32,846 bases of DNA from a virus. Below, one piece after another: positions 1 to 9,065 of this stretch (positions are counted from its first letter, which is position 1; every line of letters starts with the position of its first letter). The notes below the pieces were generated by a model. That model saw only the letters and a list, made by a program, of their open reading frames with translations, had not been told where the DNA came from and ran no database searches. Position numbers and translations under genes: made by a program. The stretch spans positions 1 to 32,846 of the IMG/VR virus record IMGVR_UViG_3300008122_000023. One strand, written 5' to 3'.

Positions 1-465
1 ATGCACGCTCGATCAATTGATTCCGCTTTTCATGAAAGCCGATCATGGGTGAAACAATGGTGGAGCACCTGGAAACATGATATTCCAATGAATATGCGTA
101 TTTGTGGTGAAAATTTATTTGCTCGCCATAGTATTATCTACTCAAATTTAAAATCATATTTTTATGGCTTTAATATTTGGATTGACGATAAATGCTTAAG
201 CTGGGATGAAACACTTGAATATTTTGATTTATTCAATATCACACCAGTTGAAGTAATTTATGATGGTATATTTGATATCAAAATTCTTGAAGAACTAGCA
301 AAAAAATTGGATACAAATATCCATGAAGGATTTGTTGTTCGTAATAAAGACTCATTTGACTATAACGAGTTTTCAAAAAATGTTGTCAAATATGTTCGTA
401 AAAACCACGTCCAGACCGATAAACACTGGATGCACGCTGCAATTGTGAAGAATGAATTATGCTAA
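1..465 (+). CDS. RNA ligase, C-terminal part (5'-truncated by window edge)
   Basis: ATP-dependent RNA ligase of the covalent nucleotidyltransferase superfamily, most like the bacterial/phage family related to Deinococcus DRB0094 (Rnl5). Visible motifs are a motif-III-like stretch (GENLFARHSIIYSNL followed by YFYGFNIW), motif IV EGFVVRN (about residues 108-114), motif V VKYVRKNH, and the family tail HVQTDKHWMH. The KxDG nucleotidyl-lysine motif is absent, and the first ATG lies inside the conserved HARSID region. The true start is therefore upstream of the window, with roughly 60-70 residues missing. The stop overlaps the next start by 7 bases, so the two are probably translationally coupled. 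Role inferred: sealing RNA nicks after end-healing by the partner kinase. Confidence 0.85.
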   Translation: MHARSIDSAFHESRSWVKQWWSTWKHDIPMNMRICGENLFARHSIIYSNLKSYFYGFNIWIDDKCLSWDETLEYFDLFNITPVEVIYDGIFDIKILEELAKKLDTNIHEGFVVRNKDSFDYNEFSKNVVKYVRKNHVQTDKHWMHAAIVKNELC

Positions 466-1598
466 AAATTATTAAAGATTTATATAATGGACAGCAACCA
501 GATTGCTTTATTCTTATCCAAGAATTAAAATTCATATTTCCATTATTATTAGAATACCAGGATACACCACAAGATGAAATATGGCATGCCGAAGGTAATG
601 TACTAATTCATACAATGATGGTATTAGATGAAGTATATAACATTATCAATACTCAAAAATTAAGTAAAGATGATCAAGTTGTATTAATCTTGGCCGCATT
701 ACTACATGATATTGCAAAACCAATTACAACAATCACTGAATTCAGTGAACGTGAAAACCGTATATGTGTTAAAGCACCAAAACATGAAATTATTGGTCGT
801 GATTATCTTGCATACCGCCTATTAGAATTAGGCATTAATGAATATGTATATAAAAATGTTATTTCATTAGTAGCATATCATCAAGTACCCAAAATGTTAG
901 TTATTCGAAATAAAGATCGTTATGATTATATTCATCATATGCAAATGGTAAATTATAAATTAATGTACCTATTAGAAGTTGCTGATATTAAAGGTCGTCT
1001 TTGCCACGATGAAGAATCGCAATTACAATATCTTGAAGAATATAAAATGTTTTGCGAAGAATATGAGCTTGTCACAACCGATTCTTATAACGATGTGATT
1101 GGGACTTATTTGATTTCTAAAAACGAATTATATTCATTGGACGAAGCTGAACATAAGTTATGGGATCATAAAAATCATTCTCATGTAACTGTTTTATGCG
1201 GCATCCCAGGTTCAGGAAAATCAAGTAGCGTAACCGGTGATAATGTAATTTCATTGGATGCTATTCGAAAAGAAATTGGTGATATCAATTATAAAAAATC
1301 ATCGGAAGTTTTATTAATTGCAAAAGAACGTCTAAAAGAATGTCTTCGTAAAAAAGAAGATGTTATTTATGACGCAACAAATTACCGCAAAGACTTTAGA
1401 CAAAAAATATTTGATTTATGTCATGCTTATCATGCAAGAGTAACAGTTCATATGATAATGAAACCATTAAAACAATGCTTGATAGATAATAGAGGGCGTG
1501 ATAATCAAGTTGATGACGGATATATTATTCATCAATCAAATCGATTTGAATTCCCAGAATATGGTGAATATCATGAATTAAAAATAACATTAAAATAA
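459..1598 (+). CDS. HD-domain / P-loop polynucleotide kinase-like fusion protein
   Basis: 379 aa with two domains. The N-terminal HD phosphohydrolase domain shows H51, the H83-D84 pair in ALLHDIAKP, H109, H141 and D176 (EVADIKG), a full metal-binding set. The C-terminal P-loop kinase domain has Walker A GIPGSGKSS (about 248-256), an acceptor-side motif VISLDAIRKEIG (D267, R270) and YDATNYRKDFR, as in T4 Pnkp-type 5'-OH kinases. It follows the RNA ligase with a 7-base overlap; ligase plus HD/kinase is a recurrent two-gene RNA-repair arrangement. Inferred role: the HD part trims 2',3'-cyclic or 3'-phosphate ends, or another phosphoester, and the kinase part phosphorylates 5'-OH ends before ligation. 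The exact substrate cannot be read from sequence. Confidence 0.85.
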   Translation: MLKIIKDLYNGQQPDCFILIQELKFIFPLLLEYQDTPQDEIWHAEGNVLIHTMMVLDEVYNIINTQKLSKDDQVVLILAALLHDIAKPITTITEFSERENRICVKAPKHEIIGRDYLAYRLLELGINEYVYKNVISLVAYHQVPKMLVIRNKDRYDYIHHMQMVNYKLMYLLEVADIKGRLCHDEESQLQYLEEYKMFCEEYELVTTDSYNDVIGTYLISKNELYSLDEAEHKLWDHKNHSHVTVLCGIPGSGKSSSVTGDNVISLDAIRKEIGDINYKKSSEVLLIAKERLKECLRKKEDVIYDATNYRKDFRQKIFDLCHAYHARVTVHMIMKPLKQCLIDNRGRDNQVDDGYIIHQSNRFEFPEYGEYHELKITLK

Positions 1599-1620
1599 AA
1601 AGGACCGCAAGGTCCTTTTT
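1597..1620. terminator. Bidirectional rho-independent terminator
   Basis: Ten-base stem AAAAAGGACC / GGTCCTTTTT with a GCAA (GNRA) loop between convergent genes. A-rich on one side and T-rich on the other, so it can end both the + ligase/kinase operon and the - strand operon. Confidence 0.9.
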
Positions 1621-1922
1621 TATTTCATTAATGAAAAATCAGTTAGTTGAATATCATATCCAGTTGACTCATTAAATTTAATGAATGCATCTTTTAATGA
1701 TTTAGTGAATCCATCATGGTCATATGTATCAAATATAAAATCAAATTCGGAATATTTAATAAATCGCACAATAAGCTCTTCGTAACCAAATTGATCGATA
1801 ATCAAATCCAAACTACTATCTGTATTAATTTTAATTCTTTTTAAATTGTTTGCCCACTCAAATTCAATATTAAAGCCTGAATAAAATAAAAATATAATAA
1901 ATTCATCGTAAGAATTAGGCAT
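1620..1922 (-). CDS. Hypothetical protein, 100 aa
   Basis: No family recognised. A mixed alpha/beta acidic protein with aromatic-rich stretches (EFIIFLFYSGFNIEFEW, then FDFIFDTYDHDGF). The start is supported by GGAG nine bases upstream. Last gene of a leftward operon; its stop abuts the bidirectional terminator. Confidence 0.7.
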   Translation of the reverse strand: MPNSYDEFIIFLFYSGFNIEFEWANNLKRIKINTDSSLDLIIDQFGYEELIVRFIKYSEFDFIFDTYDHDGFTKSLKDAFIKFNESTGYDIQLTDFSLMK

Positions 1923-1938
1923 TATTTATATCTCCATG

Positions 1939-2403
1939 TTAATAAAAATTATAATATAGACTACTCGGTTTAGATCGATCTAATGTAGGTTTACCATACT
2001 CCTGATATAATGGGGTATAATAAGTTTTTACAAATGTATGTACTTTACCTAATCGTTCGGGCTCAAACTCTTGTAAATATCCTAATAATGCCGACTTAGC
2101 GTCATTATATTGTGTTGATATAATTGTACCATAATATGGTTGGTAAAAATCAGGATGGTCACAACTAGCGGGAATATATCCTGTTTTTACTCCATATTCT
2201 AAGCATTCCTGTTTAGTTAAATCTTCAAATTTCTTTTTAAAGCTATCGATAACTGTAAAACTCATGCCACTTAAATGAAATATTTTAGTTGGGGCTGATT
2301 TATAACTTTCAGGTAATAAAAATAAGCATTTATAGCCATCTTTAGCTCTGGAAACTTCATGATCCTTTAAATACCAATCATCTAATATTTCATATATTTT
2401 CAT
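1939..2403 (-). CDS. Hypothetical protein, 154 aa
   Basis: No family recognised. Soluble, Tyr-rich, ending in PSSLYYNFY. I chose the start MKIYEILDDW at 2403 because GACGAG sits seven bases upstream and it falls just after the upstream stop (2408). An in-frame ATG at 2436 (11 residues longer) would overlap the upstream gene by 29 bases and has only a weak AGAAGAAG site. Confidence 0.7.
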   Translation of the reverse strand: MKIYEILDDWYLKDHEVSRAKDGYKCLFLLPESYKSAPTKIFHLSGMSFTVIDSFKKKFEDLTKQECLEYGVKTGYIPASCDHPDFYQPYYGTIISTQYNDAKSALLGYLQEFEPERLGKVHTFVKTYYTPLYQEYGKPTLDRSKPSSLYYNFY

Positions 2404-2407
2404 TTTT

Positions 2408-2713
2408 TTACTCGTCATCCGCTCCATGAAATTCATGAATTTCTTCTTCTAATGCAACTAAGATATCAGGTATACTCATATCTTCGAATCGTTCACAATA
2501 AATATCATCTGGACCACGCGCTTTTAAATAATCTCGATATAAAAATAACGGGATTTCATCTTCAAAGCACTCATAAATATTTCGAACATATTCATCGAAA
2601 TAGGCATATAATTCATTAAGTTCTTCTAAAAAGTCGCTGTCTTTTATATCACCGTCATAGCGATCATATAAAATCTGTAAAACATGATTTGCAAAGTTTG
2701 ATCGATTATCCAT
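2408..2713 (-). CDS. Hypothetical acidic protein, 101 aa
   Basis: No family recognised. Highly acidic, helical, ending in a Glu/Asp-rich tail (EEEIHEFHGADDE). The start MDNRSNF at 2713 is preferred because GGTGA lies at SD distance. An ATG four codons upstream (2725) has no ribosome site. Confidence 0.7.
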   Translation of the reverse strand: MDNRSNFANHVLQILYDRYDGDIKDSDFLEELNELYAYFDEYVRNIYECFEDEIPLFLYRDYLKARGPDDIYCERFEDMSIPDILVALEEEIHEFHGADDE

Positions 2714-2718
2714 TATTT

Positions 2719-3318
2719 TCACCATTCAATATAGCTAAAACCAACCCAGTAGTAATTACCGGTTACCTCATTATACATATGAATATCATAACTTTCATAT
2801 CTGCTATGTCTATAAATATATTCATACAGTTCAGTTTTTGTCTTATTTTCATCAGAAAGACAAATTCGTTCAGAATATCTTTTTGGATATTTTTTATACA
2901 AAGATGATAACTTATTCGCAATCATCTTTGTATCGTGTCGATTCTCTACTTTAAATTCAGTTAATAACGGCCAATAAAGTCTCTCATTAAATGTCTTATC
3001 ATCTAATGTTTTAACTGGTTCATCAAATTCTTTATTAAAGCATATATTAATTGGTTGAACTATATTAGTCTTATTTTTAATAATTACATTATTCTCTTGA
3101 ATATAAGTATTAACAGTTTTATTAATAAAACTAATAATAGACTGATTTGTCTTATCAGAAAATATATTATATAAAAAATTATTTTTTAATGATTCTAATA
3201 AATTGACTTTTAAATCACTATAATCATGATCGGTATTCAAATGAATATTTACTACTAGTTTGCCATTTTCAATAGCGACTGTAAATAAATCATTTGTATA
3301 ATATAAATCTTCATTCAT
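2719..3318 (-). CDS. Hypothetical protein, 199 aa
   Basis: No family recognised. Soluble; the C-terminus is aromatic-rich (VTGNYYWVGFSYIEW). The start is supported by AAGAG upstream. It follows the small membrane protein at 3330 with a 12-base gap, so it is in the same operon. Confidence 0.7.
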   Translation of the reverse strand: MNEDLYYTNDLFTVAIENGKLVVNIHLNTDHDYSDLKVNLLESLKNNFLYNIFSDKTNQSIISFINKTVNTYIQENNVIIKNKTNIVQPINICFNKEFDEPVKTLDDKTFNERLYWPLLTEFKVENRHDTKMIANKLSSLYKKYPKRYSERICLSDENKTKTELYEYIYRHSRYESYDIHMYNEVTGNYYWVGFSYIEW

Positions 3319-3329
3319 TATTAAAACTC

Positions 3330-3527
3330 TTACTTTAATTTTTTACGGAAATTTCTTCTAGCTTCATCAGCTTTTACTTTCTGATATGAAATAATGCATA
3401 TTCCCATAAAAATTAAAATAGTATGTGCAATAAATGGTGCTAATACTAACCACCAAGACCAATCAATTTTTTCTAGCAATTTTAAAGTAATAAAAACAAC
3501 AGTTAAGCTTAATAAGAAAAAGCGCAT
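3330..3527 (-). CDS. Small two-helix membrane protein, 65 aa
   Basis: Two hydrophobic segments (FFLLSLTVVFITLKLL and LVLAPFIAHTILIFMGICII) followed by a strongly basic tail rich in Lys/Arg, so the tail is probably cytoplasmic. The start is ATG at 3527 with GGAG six bases upstream. An in-frame TTG at 3539 lies on the ribosome site itself and is rejected. Function unknown. Confidence 0.7.
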   Translation of the reverse strand: MRFFLLSLTVVFITLKLLEKIDWSWWLVLAPFIAHTILIFMGICIISYQKVKADEARRNFRKKLK

Positions 3528-3591
3528 TAAAATCTCCAATTTAATGTGTATATATAATATACATCATTTTACGATTTTAATACGCTTTATT

Positions 3592-3762
3592 TTAAAAAAT
3601 TAATGCGCCGTGAAAATATAAACCCGTAAAAAATGGTACGTTAAAATTATATTTTTCAGCAATTTCAATTGATACACATTCGTATACCATTACACCGCCA
3701 TATGATTCGCGGCTGCTTACTACATATAGTTTTTTATTTGTGTCTTTATGTGTTACGATCAT
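3592..3762 (-). CDS. Small hypothetical protein, 56 aa
   Basis: A short ORF filling an otherwise empty gap, beginning MIVTHKDTNKKLYVVSS and ending YFHGALIF. The start has TTGGAA upstream. A beta-rich, protein-like composition supports coding. No family recognised. Confidence 0.55.
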   Translation of the reverse strand: MIVTHKDTNKKLYVVSSRESYGGVMVYECVSIEIAEKYNFNVPFFTGLYFHGALIF

Positions 3763-3802
3763 AATTTATTCCAATAAGTTAATTAATAAGTTGAGATTAA
3801 AA

Positions 3803-4531
3803 TTAGCTTACTGGTCTGATTTCGTCTTTAGTATAATTAGCATTTTTAAGTTGCTGATTAATATACAAATCAACCATTTTAATTTTATAGTATAATGGCA
3901 TATTATTAAAAACGTAATCTACATTTTTACCTGATTTACGAGCAAGCCATAATACATAAGCAAATGATTGATGATTAACTGCAATTGCAAAATCACTATC
4001 AGATTTTAATCCATTAGTTGTATAATATACAGAATTCATTTTTGCCATAAATTTATCAATAAGTGAATCTACATTATTCAAATAATATACGTCATCCGGA
4101 TATACTTCTGCAAATGCTTGCTGCTTATTTAATAATAATACTTTAATCATACGTTTAATAGTTAGTTGCCAATCGCCAAACATATTTTTAATCATTAAAC
4201 GATCTTTAGAATCTGATTTAAATTCAGTAACTTTAGTCGTAATTAATCGTAGTGGGTCATTGCGATGAAGATTATTCCATTCATCCTGGACCTCTTTATT
4301 AAAATTAATAAGCTTTGTCTTAATAGATTCAGCTGAATCTGAATGCTTTATAAATAAGTTTTTCCAATAAGATAGGTACGTTTTTTTACCTTTATCATAA
4401 TCAGTATAAATATTATGAATTTTTAATTCATTTTCTTTATTGGTATAACCAATCATAACAGTCTTAGTTGATGGCTTGCTTGCCACAATAACAGCTCGAC
4501 GAACTGTTAAAAATCGATCATATAAATTCAT
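3803..4531 (-). CDS. Hypothetical protein, 242 aa
   Basis: No family recognised. Basic, mostly helical, without membrane segments. The ATG overlaps the upstream TGA as ATGA, so it is translated by coupling from the 138-aa gene at 4528. Confidence 0.75.
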   Translation of the reverse strand: MNLYDRFLTVRRAVIVASKPSTKTVMIGYTNKENELKIHNIYTDYDKGKKTYLSYWKNLFIKHSDSAESIKTKLINFNKEVQDEWNNLHRNDPLRLITTKVTEFKSDSKDRLMIKNMFGDWQLTIKRMIKVLLLNKQQAFAEVYPDDVYYLNNVDSLIDKFMAKMNSVYYTTNGLKSDSDFAIAVNHQSFAYVLWLARKSGKNVDYVFNNMPLYYKIKMVDLYINQQLKNANYTKDEIRPVS

Positions 4532-4944
4532 GACGTTAGTATCCCATAAGTGCTATTTAATTTAAATTTAATTGCATTTTTATCTGCATTTAAACGTGGA
4601 AGTTCATGCATAAATTTTTCATATGATGATCCAAGTAATTTTACCATTTCTGTTTGTATAACTTCTAATCTATTATCAATATCTCTTAATAGATCATCAA
4701 CAATATAATCATATCGCATATCAATCCATTTTTTATTGTAAAATGATAGTGAATTAAGATAAGAAGTTGTAATAAATGTTTTTTCCTTTGCATGCACCAT
4801 TAGCGATAATAACAAATATTTGTCATGTGCATATTGAGTTACCGCTTTAAAATTACTTGATCCAATATCATCAATAATTTCTTTTTCAAGATTTTTAATT
4901 TGTAATATAATATCATTACGCTGATGTACTAATTCAATGCTCAT
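4528..4944 (-). CDS. Hypothetical helical protein, 138 aa
   Basis: No family recognised. The N-terminal half looks like a long helix or coiled coil (QIKNLEKEIIDDI). AGAGGA lies upstream of the start, and its 5' end overlaps the small zinc-ribbon gene by 11 bases. Confidence 0.7.
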   Translation of the reverse strand: MSIELVHQRNDIILQIKNLEKEIIDDIGSSNFKAVTQYAHDKYLLLSLMVHAKEKTFITTSYLNSLSFYNKKWIDMRYDYIVDDLLRDIDNRLEVIQTEMVKLLGSSYEKFMHELPRLNADKNAIKFKLNSTYGILTS

Positions 4945-5080
4945 TTTCCCATTCCTCTAAAGAACATTCCATAAATGTTTTATCTAAAGAACCACATGCG
5001 TGACAATCGTCGGACGATGAAGTATTTTCATATCCGCAACTATTACAGTGGCCATATACAATTATAATTTCATCATCCAT
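4934..5080 (-). CDS. Tiny zinc-ribbon protein, 48 aa
   Basis: Reads MDDEIIIVYGHCNSCGYEN, then CHACGS, giving two CxxC knuckles (C12/C15 and C26/C29) of a rubredoxin-like zinc ribbon, with an acidic tail. AAGGA eight bases upstream supports the start. It overlaps the next gene by 11 bases and follows the upstream stop by 5. Too short to assign a role; phage zinc ribbons of this size often bind host proteins or nucleic acid (inference). Confidence 0.7.
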   Translation of the reverse strand: MDDEIIIVYGHCNSCGYENTSSSDDCHACGSLDKTFMECSLEEWENEH

Positions 5081-5085
5081 CTTAA

Positions 5086-5325
5086 TTATCCTTTCGTTAC
5101 ATACATTTTATATGCTTCAAATAAGTGAGTTCTATGATAATGATCAGCTAATTCTTTTAATTGATTAACTGATTTACTTTTAATAATACGTGTGCCCATC
5201 ATATTCATAATGGTTAGCTCTTTTGCATTTGTATCTATCAACATAAAACCAATTGATGATTGACCAGTTAGATGCTTTAATCCTTTTGTCCAAAAAATGG
5301 GCCGAATATCTTTAGGAACAATCAT
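5086..5325 (-). CDS. Hypothetical protein, 79 aa
   Basis: No family recognised. Beta-rich N-terminal half (SSIGFMLIDTNAKELTIMNM) and helical C-terminus. AAGGA upstream. Its ATG overlaps the stop of the small membrane gene as ATGA. Confidence 0.65.
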   Translation of the reverse strand: MIVPKDIRPIFWTKGLKHLTGQSSIGFMLIDTNAKELTIMNMMGTRIIKSKSVNQLKELADHYHRTHLFEAYKMYVTKG

Positions 5326-5498
5326 GTGCAGGTCCTTGCTTTACCTAAGACTATTACCACGTCACCCGGCTTTTTATATTTACATTTCTCTGATCTGACA
5401 TTAGTCATATTGTCATCTATACTTTTAACAACAAAGAATAGTATAATTAATACGATAATTATCATTAGTGGATTCAAAAATTTATTCAATTTTACCAT
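5322..5498 (-). CDS. Small membrane-anchored protein, 58 aa
   Basis: One N-terminal membrane segment (LMIIIVLIILFFVV, about residues 11-24) followed by a ~34-residue basic region with two Cys. It fills the gap between two genes, overlapping the upstream stop (5492) and ending in ATGA with the next gene. Function unknown. Confidence 0.65.
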   Translation of the reverse strand: MVKLNKFLNPLMIIIVLIILFFVVKSIDDNMTNVRSEKCKYKKPGDVVIVLGKARTCT

Positions 5499-5941
5499 TC
5501 CTTAAATTCATCAAATAAGGATTGCTGATAAAAATTAGTCATCCAAGTAGCGTCATCATCTAAAGTATATGTTTGATCAATTTCCCATTCTTCAAAACTA
5601 CAAAGACTAATAATATACTTTTCTAGTTCATTAGAAAGTACATCATCGACAATAGCTCGACCATATTGATCACACCCATCACGCCCGCCTGCATAAAAGA
5701 AAAATACAGGTTTATCATCAAATGTAAGATAACCAAGTTCCCAAGTACGACGTCCATCAAAACAAAAATTTTTAATCATTTTTGTTTTAACACGGGCTTG
5801 GCTAATTAATAATGAATTATCTAGTCGAGCTGAATATTCATCGTCAAAATAGTTCCATCGGTAAAACATTCGATTGTCAAAACCAATTGATTCAGATTCA
5901 ATTGGCATTTTTAATAAATCGGCAAATGTAACTTTATTCAT
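5492..5941 (-). CDS. Hypothetical protein, 149 aa
   Basis: No family recognised. Soluble, acidic and aromatic-rich (FFFYAGGRDGCDQYGR in the middle). Overlaps the upstream gene by 8 bases, so it is coupled to it. Confidence 0.7.
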   Translation of the reverse strand: MNKVTFADLLKMPIESESIGFDNRMFYRWNYFDDEYSARLDNSLLISQARVKTKMIKNFCFDGRRTWELGYLTFDDKPVFFFYAGGRDGCDQYGRAIVDDVLSNELEKYIISLCSFEEWEIDQTYTLDDDATWMTNFYQQSLFDEFKEW

Positions 5942-6272
5942 TTACATTTTCCTCAGTTTCCAAAAAACGCTCTAACGCATCAACATATGCGTCAGAATCA
6001 ATGCCAGTTGTAATACAATTAGTAACAATATCGTATTCTTCCGATGCAAAGGCGCGAACAATATTAGGGTCAGATGCATTTAAAGTATAATCACGCCCTG
6101 GTGTTTCGATGTGACGTACAAGGATAGTTTCAGGAGTTAAAAAACATACCTGAACATTATGATAACCAAGCCCAGTATTAATGCCAATAAGTTCTTTTCC
6201 TGCATATGTGTCTTTATATACAGTAATACCAATTTCAAATAAAGCTAAAACAAATTGTTGAACAGTAATCAT
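5934..6272 (-). CDS. Hypothetical protein, 112 aa
   Basis: No family recognised. Starts MITVQQFVLALFEIG and has an acidic C-terminus. First gene after the promoter at 6308-6336. Confidence 0.7.
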   Translation of the reverse strand: MITVQQFVLALFEIGITVYKDTYAGKELIGINTGLGYHNVQVCFLTPETILVRHIETPGRDYTLNASDPNIVRAFASEEYDIVTNCITTGIDSDAYVDALERFLETEENVNE

Positions 6273-6307
6273 ATCCGTATCCTTATACGTGGTTAGTTAA
6301 TATAAAT

Positions 6308-6336
6308 ATTATATGTGTGTTTATATCATTTGTACA
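6308..6336 (-). promoter_or_regulatory. Promoter TGTACA-17-TATAAT
   Basis: On the minus strand, TGTACA (6336-6331) and TATAAT (6313-6308) are 17 bases apart, reading into the 112-aa gene at 5934. Confidence 0.65.
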
Positions 6337-6359
6337 TACATTTATATTAAAAGTATGAA

Positions 6360-6845
6360 TTATTTTAAGTTATATAAATACCGCACATATTCAATTTTAT
6401 TGTATATATTTTGAGAAATATGAGGTCGAAGCATCATTAAATCTTCATTGATAAGTAATACATAGCCAAGATCATCAATAAGTGTTTTAACACAAACGAC
6501 ATTTTTTGAATCAAGACACTTTAAAATATTAATACATTGAGACCATACGACTAGAGATCGTCTATAATAATTAATTATATCTTCAATAGCAATGTCTCGA
6601 TTAGGCAATGTAAGATATCGACGATCATCATTTTCAAACGATACAATAATTGACTTATATTTAATTTTATACGCTTTAAATGACGGTTGATGAGATACAA
6701 TAGATTTAATACCCATTGCAGCTAAATCATGAAAAGTACCTACTAAATCAAGCTCTTGTCCATTCTCTACATCAATAATACGAATCATGTATGTACCATT
6801 TTGAGAATGGTCAATCCGCTTTACTTCATATCCTAAATGTTTCAT
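6360..6845 (-). CDS. Hypothetical protein, 161 aa
   Basis: No family recognised. Beta-rich first half, helical C-terminus. AGG eight bases upstream of the start; one base separates it from the upstream gene's stop. It ends just before a new promoter. Confidence 0.7.
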   Translation of the reverse strand: MKHLGYEVKRIDHSQNGTYMIRIIDVENGQELDLVGTFHDLAAMGIKSIVSHQPSFKAYKIKYKSIIVSFENDDRRYLTLPNRDIAIEDIINYYRRSLVVWSQCINILKCLDSKNVVCVKTLIDDLGYVLLINEDLMMLRPHISQNIYNKIEYVRYLYNLK

Positions 6846-6846
6846 T

Positions 6847-7293
6847 TTATAAACCTATATCGTAATTGCTAATATGCTCTATTGTTACATTAATATCATT
6901 GCGCGCATTTAAAGATCCAATAATTGGGCGTTCTGCCACATATTTTTTATAATAATATAAGTACAAGTTCCAAATAGTATCATTGGTAAATTGATCTTTT
7001 AAAGCAAATAATAATTTAAAATTACCATTACAAATATCGCGGACCTCTTCCAGGTACAAATATTTGTCATCCAATTTTTTTACATATTGGCCGCGCGATG
7101 AATAAATGTTATGAATTTCAGTGATTGTTTCCCCATTATAATCTTCGATTAAAGTAACAGTATTATAATGAGCATCCATAATTTCTTGTGTATCTAACTT
7201 TAATACTTTGCCCTCCATTAAGACAAAGTATATATCAGTTAGATCAAATGAATGAGATTTAGTAATCCCATTCTCTTCATAGATAATTTCCAT
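6847..7293 (-). CDS. Hypothetical protein, 148 aa
   Basis: No family recognised. The start overlaps the nucleotidyltransferase stop as TAATG, implying coupled translation with that enzyme. Confidence 0.7.
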   Translation of the reverse strand: MEIIYEENGITKSHSFDLTDIYFVLMEGKVLKLDTQEIMDAHYNTVTLIEDYNGETITEIHNIYSSRGQYVKKLDDKYLYLEEVRDICNGNFKLLFALKDQFTNDTIWNLYLYYYKKYVAERPIIGSLNARNDINVTIEHISNYDIGL

Positions 7294-8294
7294 TAGCGTT
7301 GTCCAGATTTATACGCCGCATAACAAACATCGATATAATGATTTAATTGCTCTTCTGTAATACCAATTAAATCATTATCATAAGTAACCTTAATCATATC
7401 AATAAGGATACCAAGATCTTTACCCTTTAGGCCAGTTCGCTTCATTACATAACCACCTGGAACAGCTTCGCGGATAGCTTTACGACGTTCATATTCAATA
7501 TCAAATTCAGCAATACTTTCATTCAACCAAGGATAATCAACTTTCGGGTCATATTCCAAATTATTAGTTTTACTAAAGTCAATATAATTTAAAAAATCAT
7601 TATAAACTTTACGCTTTTTATCGCGAACACGATTACGGTTATTCAGATTTTCAAATTTAAATAACTCTGGATTGAAATACTTTGAGCCTTGTACATAATC
7701 AAACATTTCTTGATATGTATCAAATCCAGCTTTAAACTTTTCAACATCTAAATTAAGGATTCGCAAAATTTCATGCGGGTCAGTTGATAGTAAGAAACGG
7801 TGCCGTTGTGTGCGGTTATTAATATAATGATCGTAGAATAATCCATCCATCGCATGCGTCATATTAAAACGCTTAATAGTTCGGCCTAATAAGTTACCTA
7901 GGTCGTTATGACTTAGATACGCTTGCGTATATTTGGCACGATCAGCTGCAACTGTAATAAAATCAACTTGATATTTGCCTTCATATAAAATTGATGCAAA
8001 TGGGCTATTATTGATGAATAATTCATCTGTAATACCAAATTTATCAATATTATCAAGAACAACTTTTGCAGGTGAATTATTATCAGTAGATAATGTTTCT
8101 GGTGGGCGATCATCAATTAGAATGATATCGATATCACCAAAATCAGTTTTTTCATGAATAAAATCTACATCTAACCAGCGAATACCTAAGTCATCCAAAA
8201 TAGCATGAACTTCTGATTTAACGCGATTAAACTCATCCATTGTTAATCGATGGGATTCTATTCCAGCTTTTGCTAAAAGAGCAGTTCCGCCCAT
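7293..8294 (-). CDS. Nucleotidyltransferase-fold protein, 333 aa
   Basis: The N-terminus has the NTase-fold signature: MGGTALL (the hG-G motif), GDIDIIL with D54 and D56, and the third carboxylate D111 in YQVDFI, so the metal-binding triad looks complete. Residues about 120-333 are mostly helical and basic (KKRKVYNDF), possibly an RNA-binding or substrate-binding region. GGAG six to seven bases upstream fixes the start. The family includes poly(A) polymerases, CCA-adding enzymes and toxin-type tRNA nucleotidyltransferases; which applies here is not readable. Given the ligases and kinases in the same window, RNA 3'-end processing is the favoured inference. Head of a leftward operon beginning after a terminator. 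Confidence 0.75.
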   Translation of the reverse strand: MGGTALLAKAGIESHRLTMDEFNRVKSEVHAILDDLGIRWLDVDFIHEKTDFGDIDIILIDDRPPETLSTDNNSPAKVVLDNIDKFGITDELFINNSPFASILYEGKYQVDFITVAADRAKYTQAYLSHNDLGNLLGRTIKRFNMTHAMDGLFYDHYINNRTQRHRFLLSTDPHEILRILNLDVEKFKAGFDTYQEMFDYVQGSKYFNPELFKFENLNNRNRVRDKKRKVYNDFLNYIDFSKTNNLEYDPKVDYPWLNESIAEFDIEYERRKAIREAVPGGYVMKRTGLKGKDLGILIDMIKVTYDNDLIGITEEQLNHYIDVCYAAYKSGQR

Positions 8295-8306
8295 AATAAT
8301 TCTCCA

Positions 8307-8338
8307 ATAAAAAAACGGTATAACTCATTATACCGTTT
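8307..8338 (-). terminator. Rho-independent terminator
   Basis: Eleven-base stem AAACGGTATAA / TTATACCGTTT with a 4-base loop. On the minus strand it is followed by a T run, ending the gene at 8361 just before the NTase start. Confidence 0.8.
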
Positions 8339-8360
8339 AATTACTTATTCGTATATGCAT

Positions 8361-9053
8361 TTAATCATCGAAATGGTGACCTGCTAATAATAAAGAATGA
8401 ATTATTTCAGGGTCATCAACTGGAATATTTTTTATAAACTTATGCCCCATATATTCAAATTCAGTATTATCTTCTTGCTGATTAATAAAAGCACGTGCTT
8501 CATCACCTTCTTTACGGGTAATAGTAACAAATTCAGTAAATAATTCTGCATCAAATGAACCATCCGCACGCGATGCAGTACGCATATCTTTATACTTATC
8601 ACTAATTTTATGATATATAGTAGAATGTATAGAATCGACGCCAGATGTTTTGCCATCAACAATATTATGTGGTAAGTGTAGTACGCCATCTTTCGAATAA
8701 CAGTAGATAGTCTCAAACGTCGATTGCTTAGTTAGATCAACTTCATCAATCTGAAAGTTATAATGCATAGTTAAAATAAAAAATGCAGAATGTGATGTTG
8801 AATCATATCCTAATGGAGTTTCAACTAAATTACCACTTCCGCCTAAAACATTTTGATAAAAATCAGTTGCACTTTTTGCATTCAATACACGACAAAATTC
8901 GCCAAACCAAACATATTGCATATCATGATCGTAAATCGCGCGATACATATTAATAGCATTAGTAATATGATGAATTTTTTCATCTAATTTAATAGATAAT
9001 TTTTGCAAACTATTTGAACCTAAGCTTGCAAGCATATATGTTGCGATATTCAT
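8361..9053 (-). CDS. Hypothetical protein, 230 aa
   Basis: No family recognised. Soluble with several His-containing stretches (LAGHHFDD at the end). The start at MNIATYML (9053) has AAGGA eight bases upstream. The longer in-frame start at 9086 would lie inside the preceding terminator hairpin and is rejected. Confidence 0.7.
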   Translation of the reverse strand: MNIATYMLASLGSNSLQKLSIKLDEKIHHITNAINMYRAIYDHDMQYVWFGEFCRVLNAKSATDFYQNVLGGSGNLVETPLGYDSTSHSAFFILTMHYNFQIDEVDLTKQSTFETIYCYSKDGVLHLPHNIVDGKTSGVDSIHSTIYHKISDKYKDMRTASRADGSFDAELFTEFVTITRKEGDEARAFINQQEDNTEFEYMGHKFIKNIPVDDPEIIHSLLLAGHHFDD

Positions 9054-9065
9054 ATTTAAATTCCT

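Noticed and set aside
2689-2907. Plus-strand ORF of 72 codons
   Set aside because: Antisense to two real minus-strand genes, no ribosome site, hydrophobic shadow composition typical of AT-rich antisense frames.
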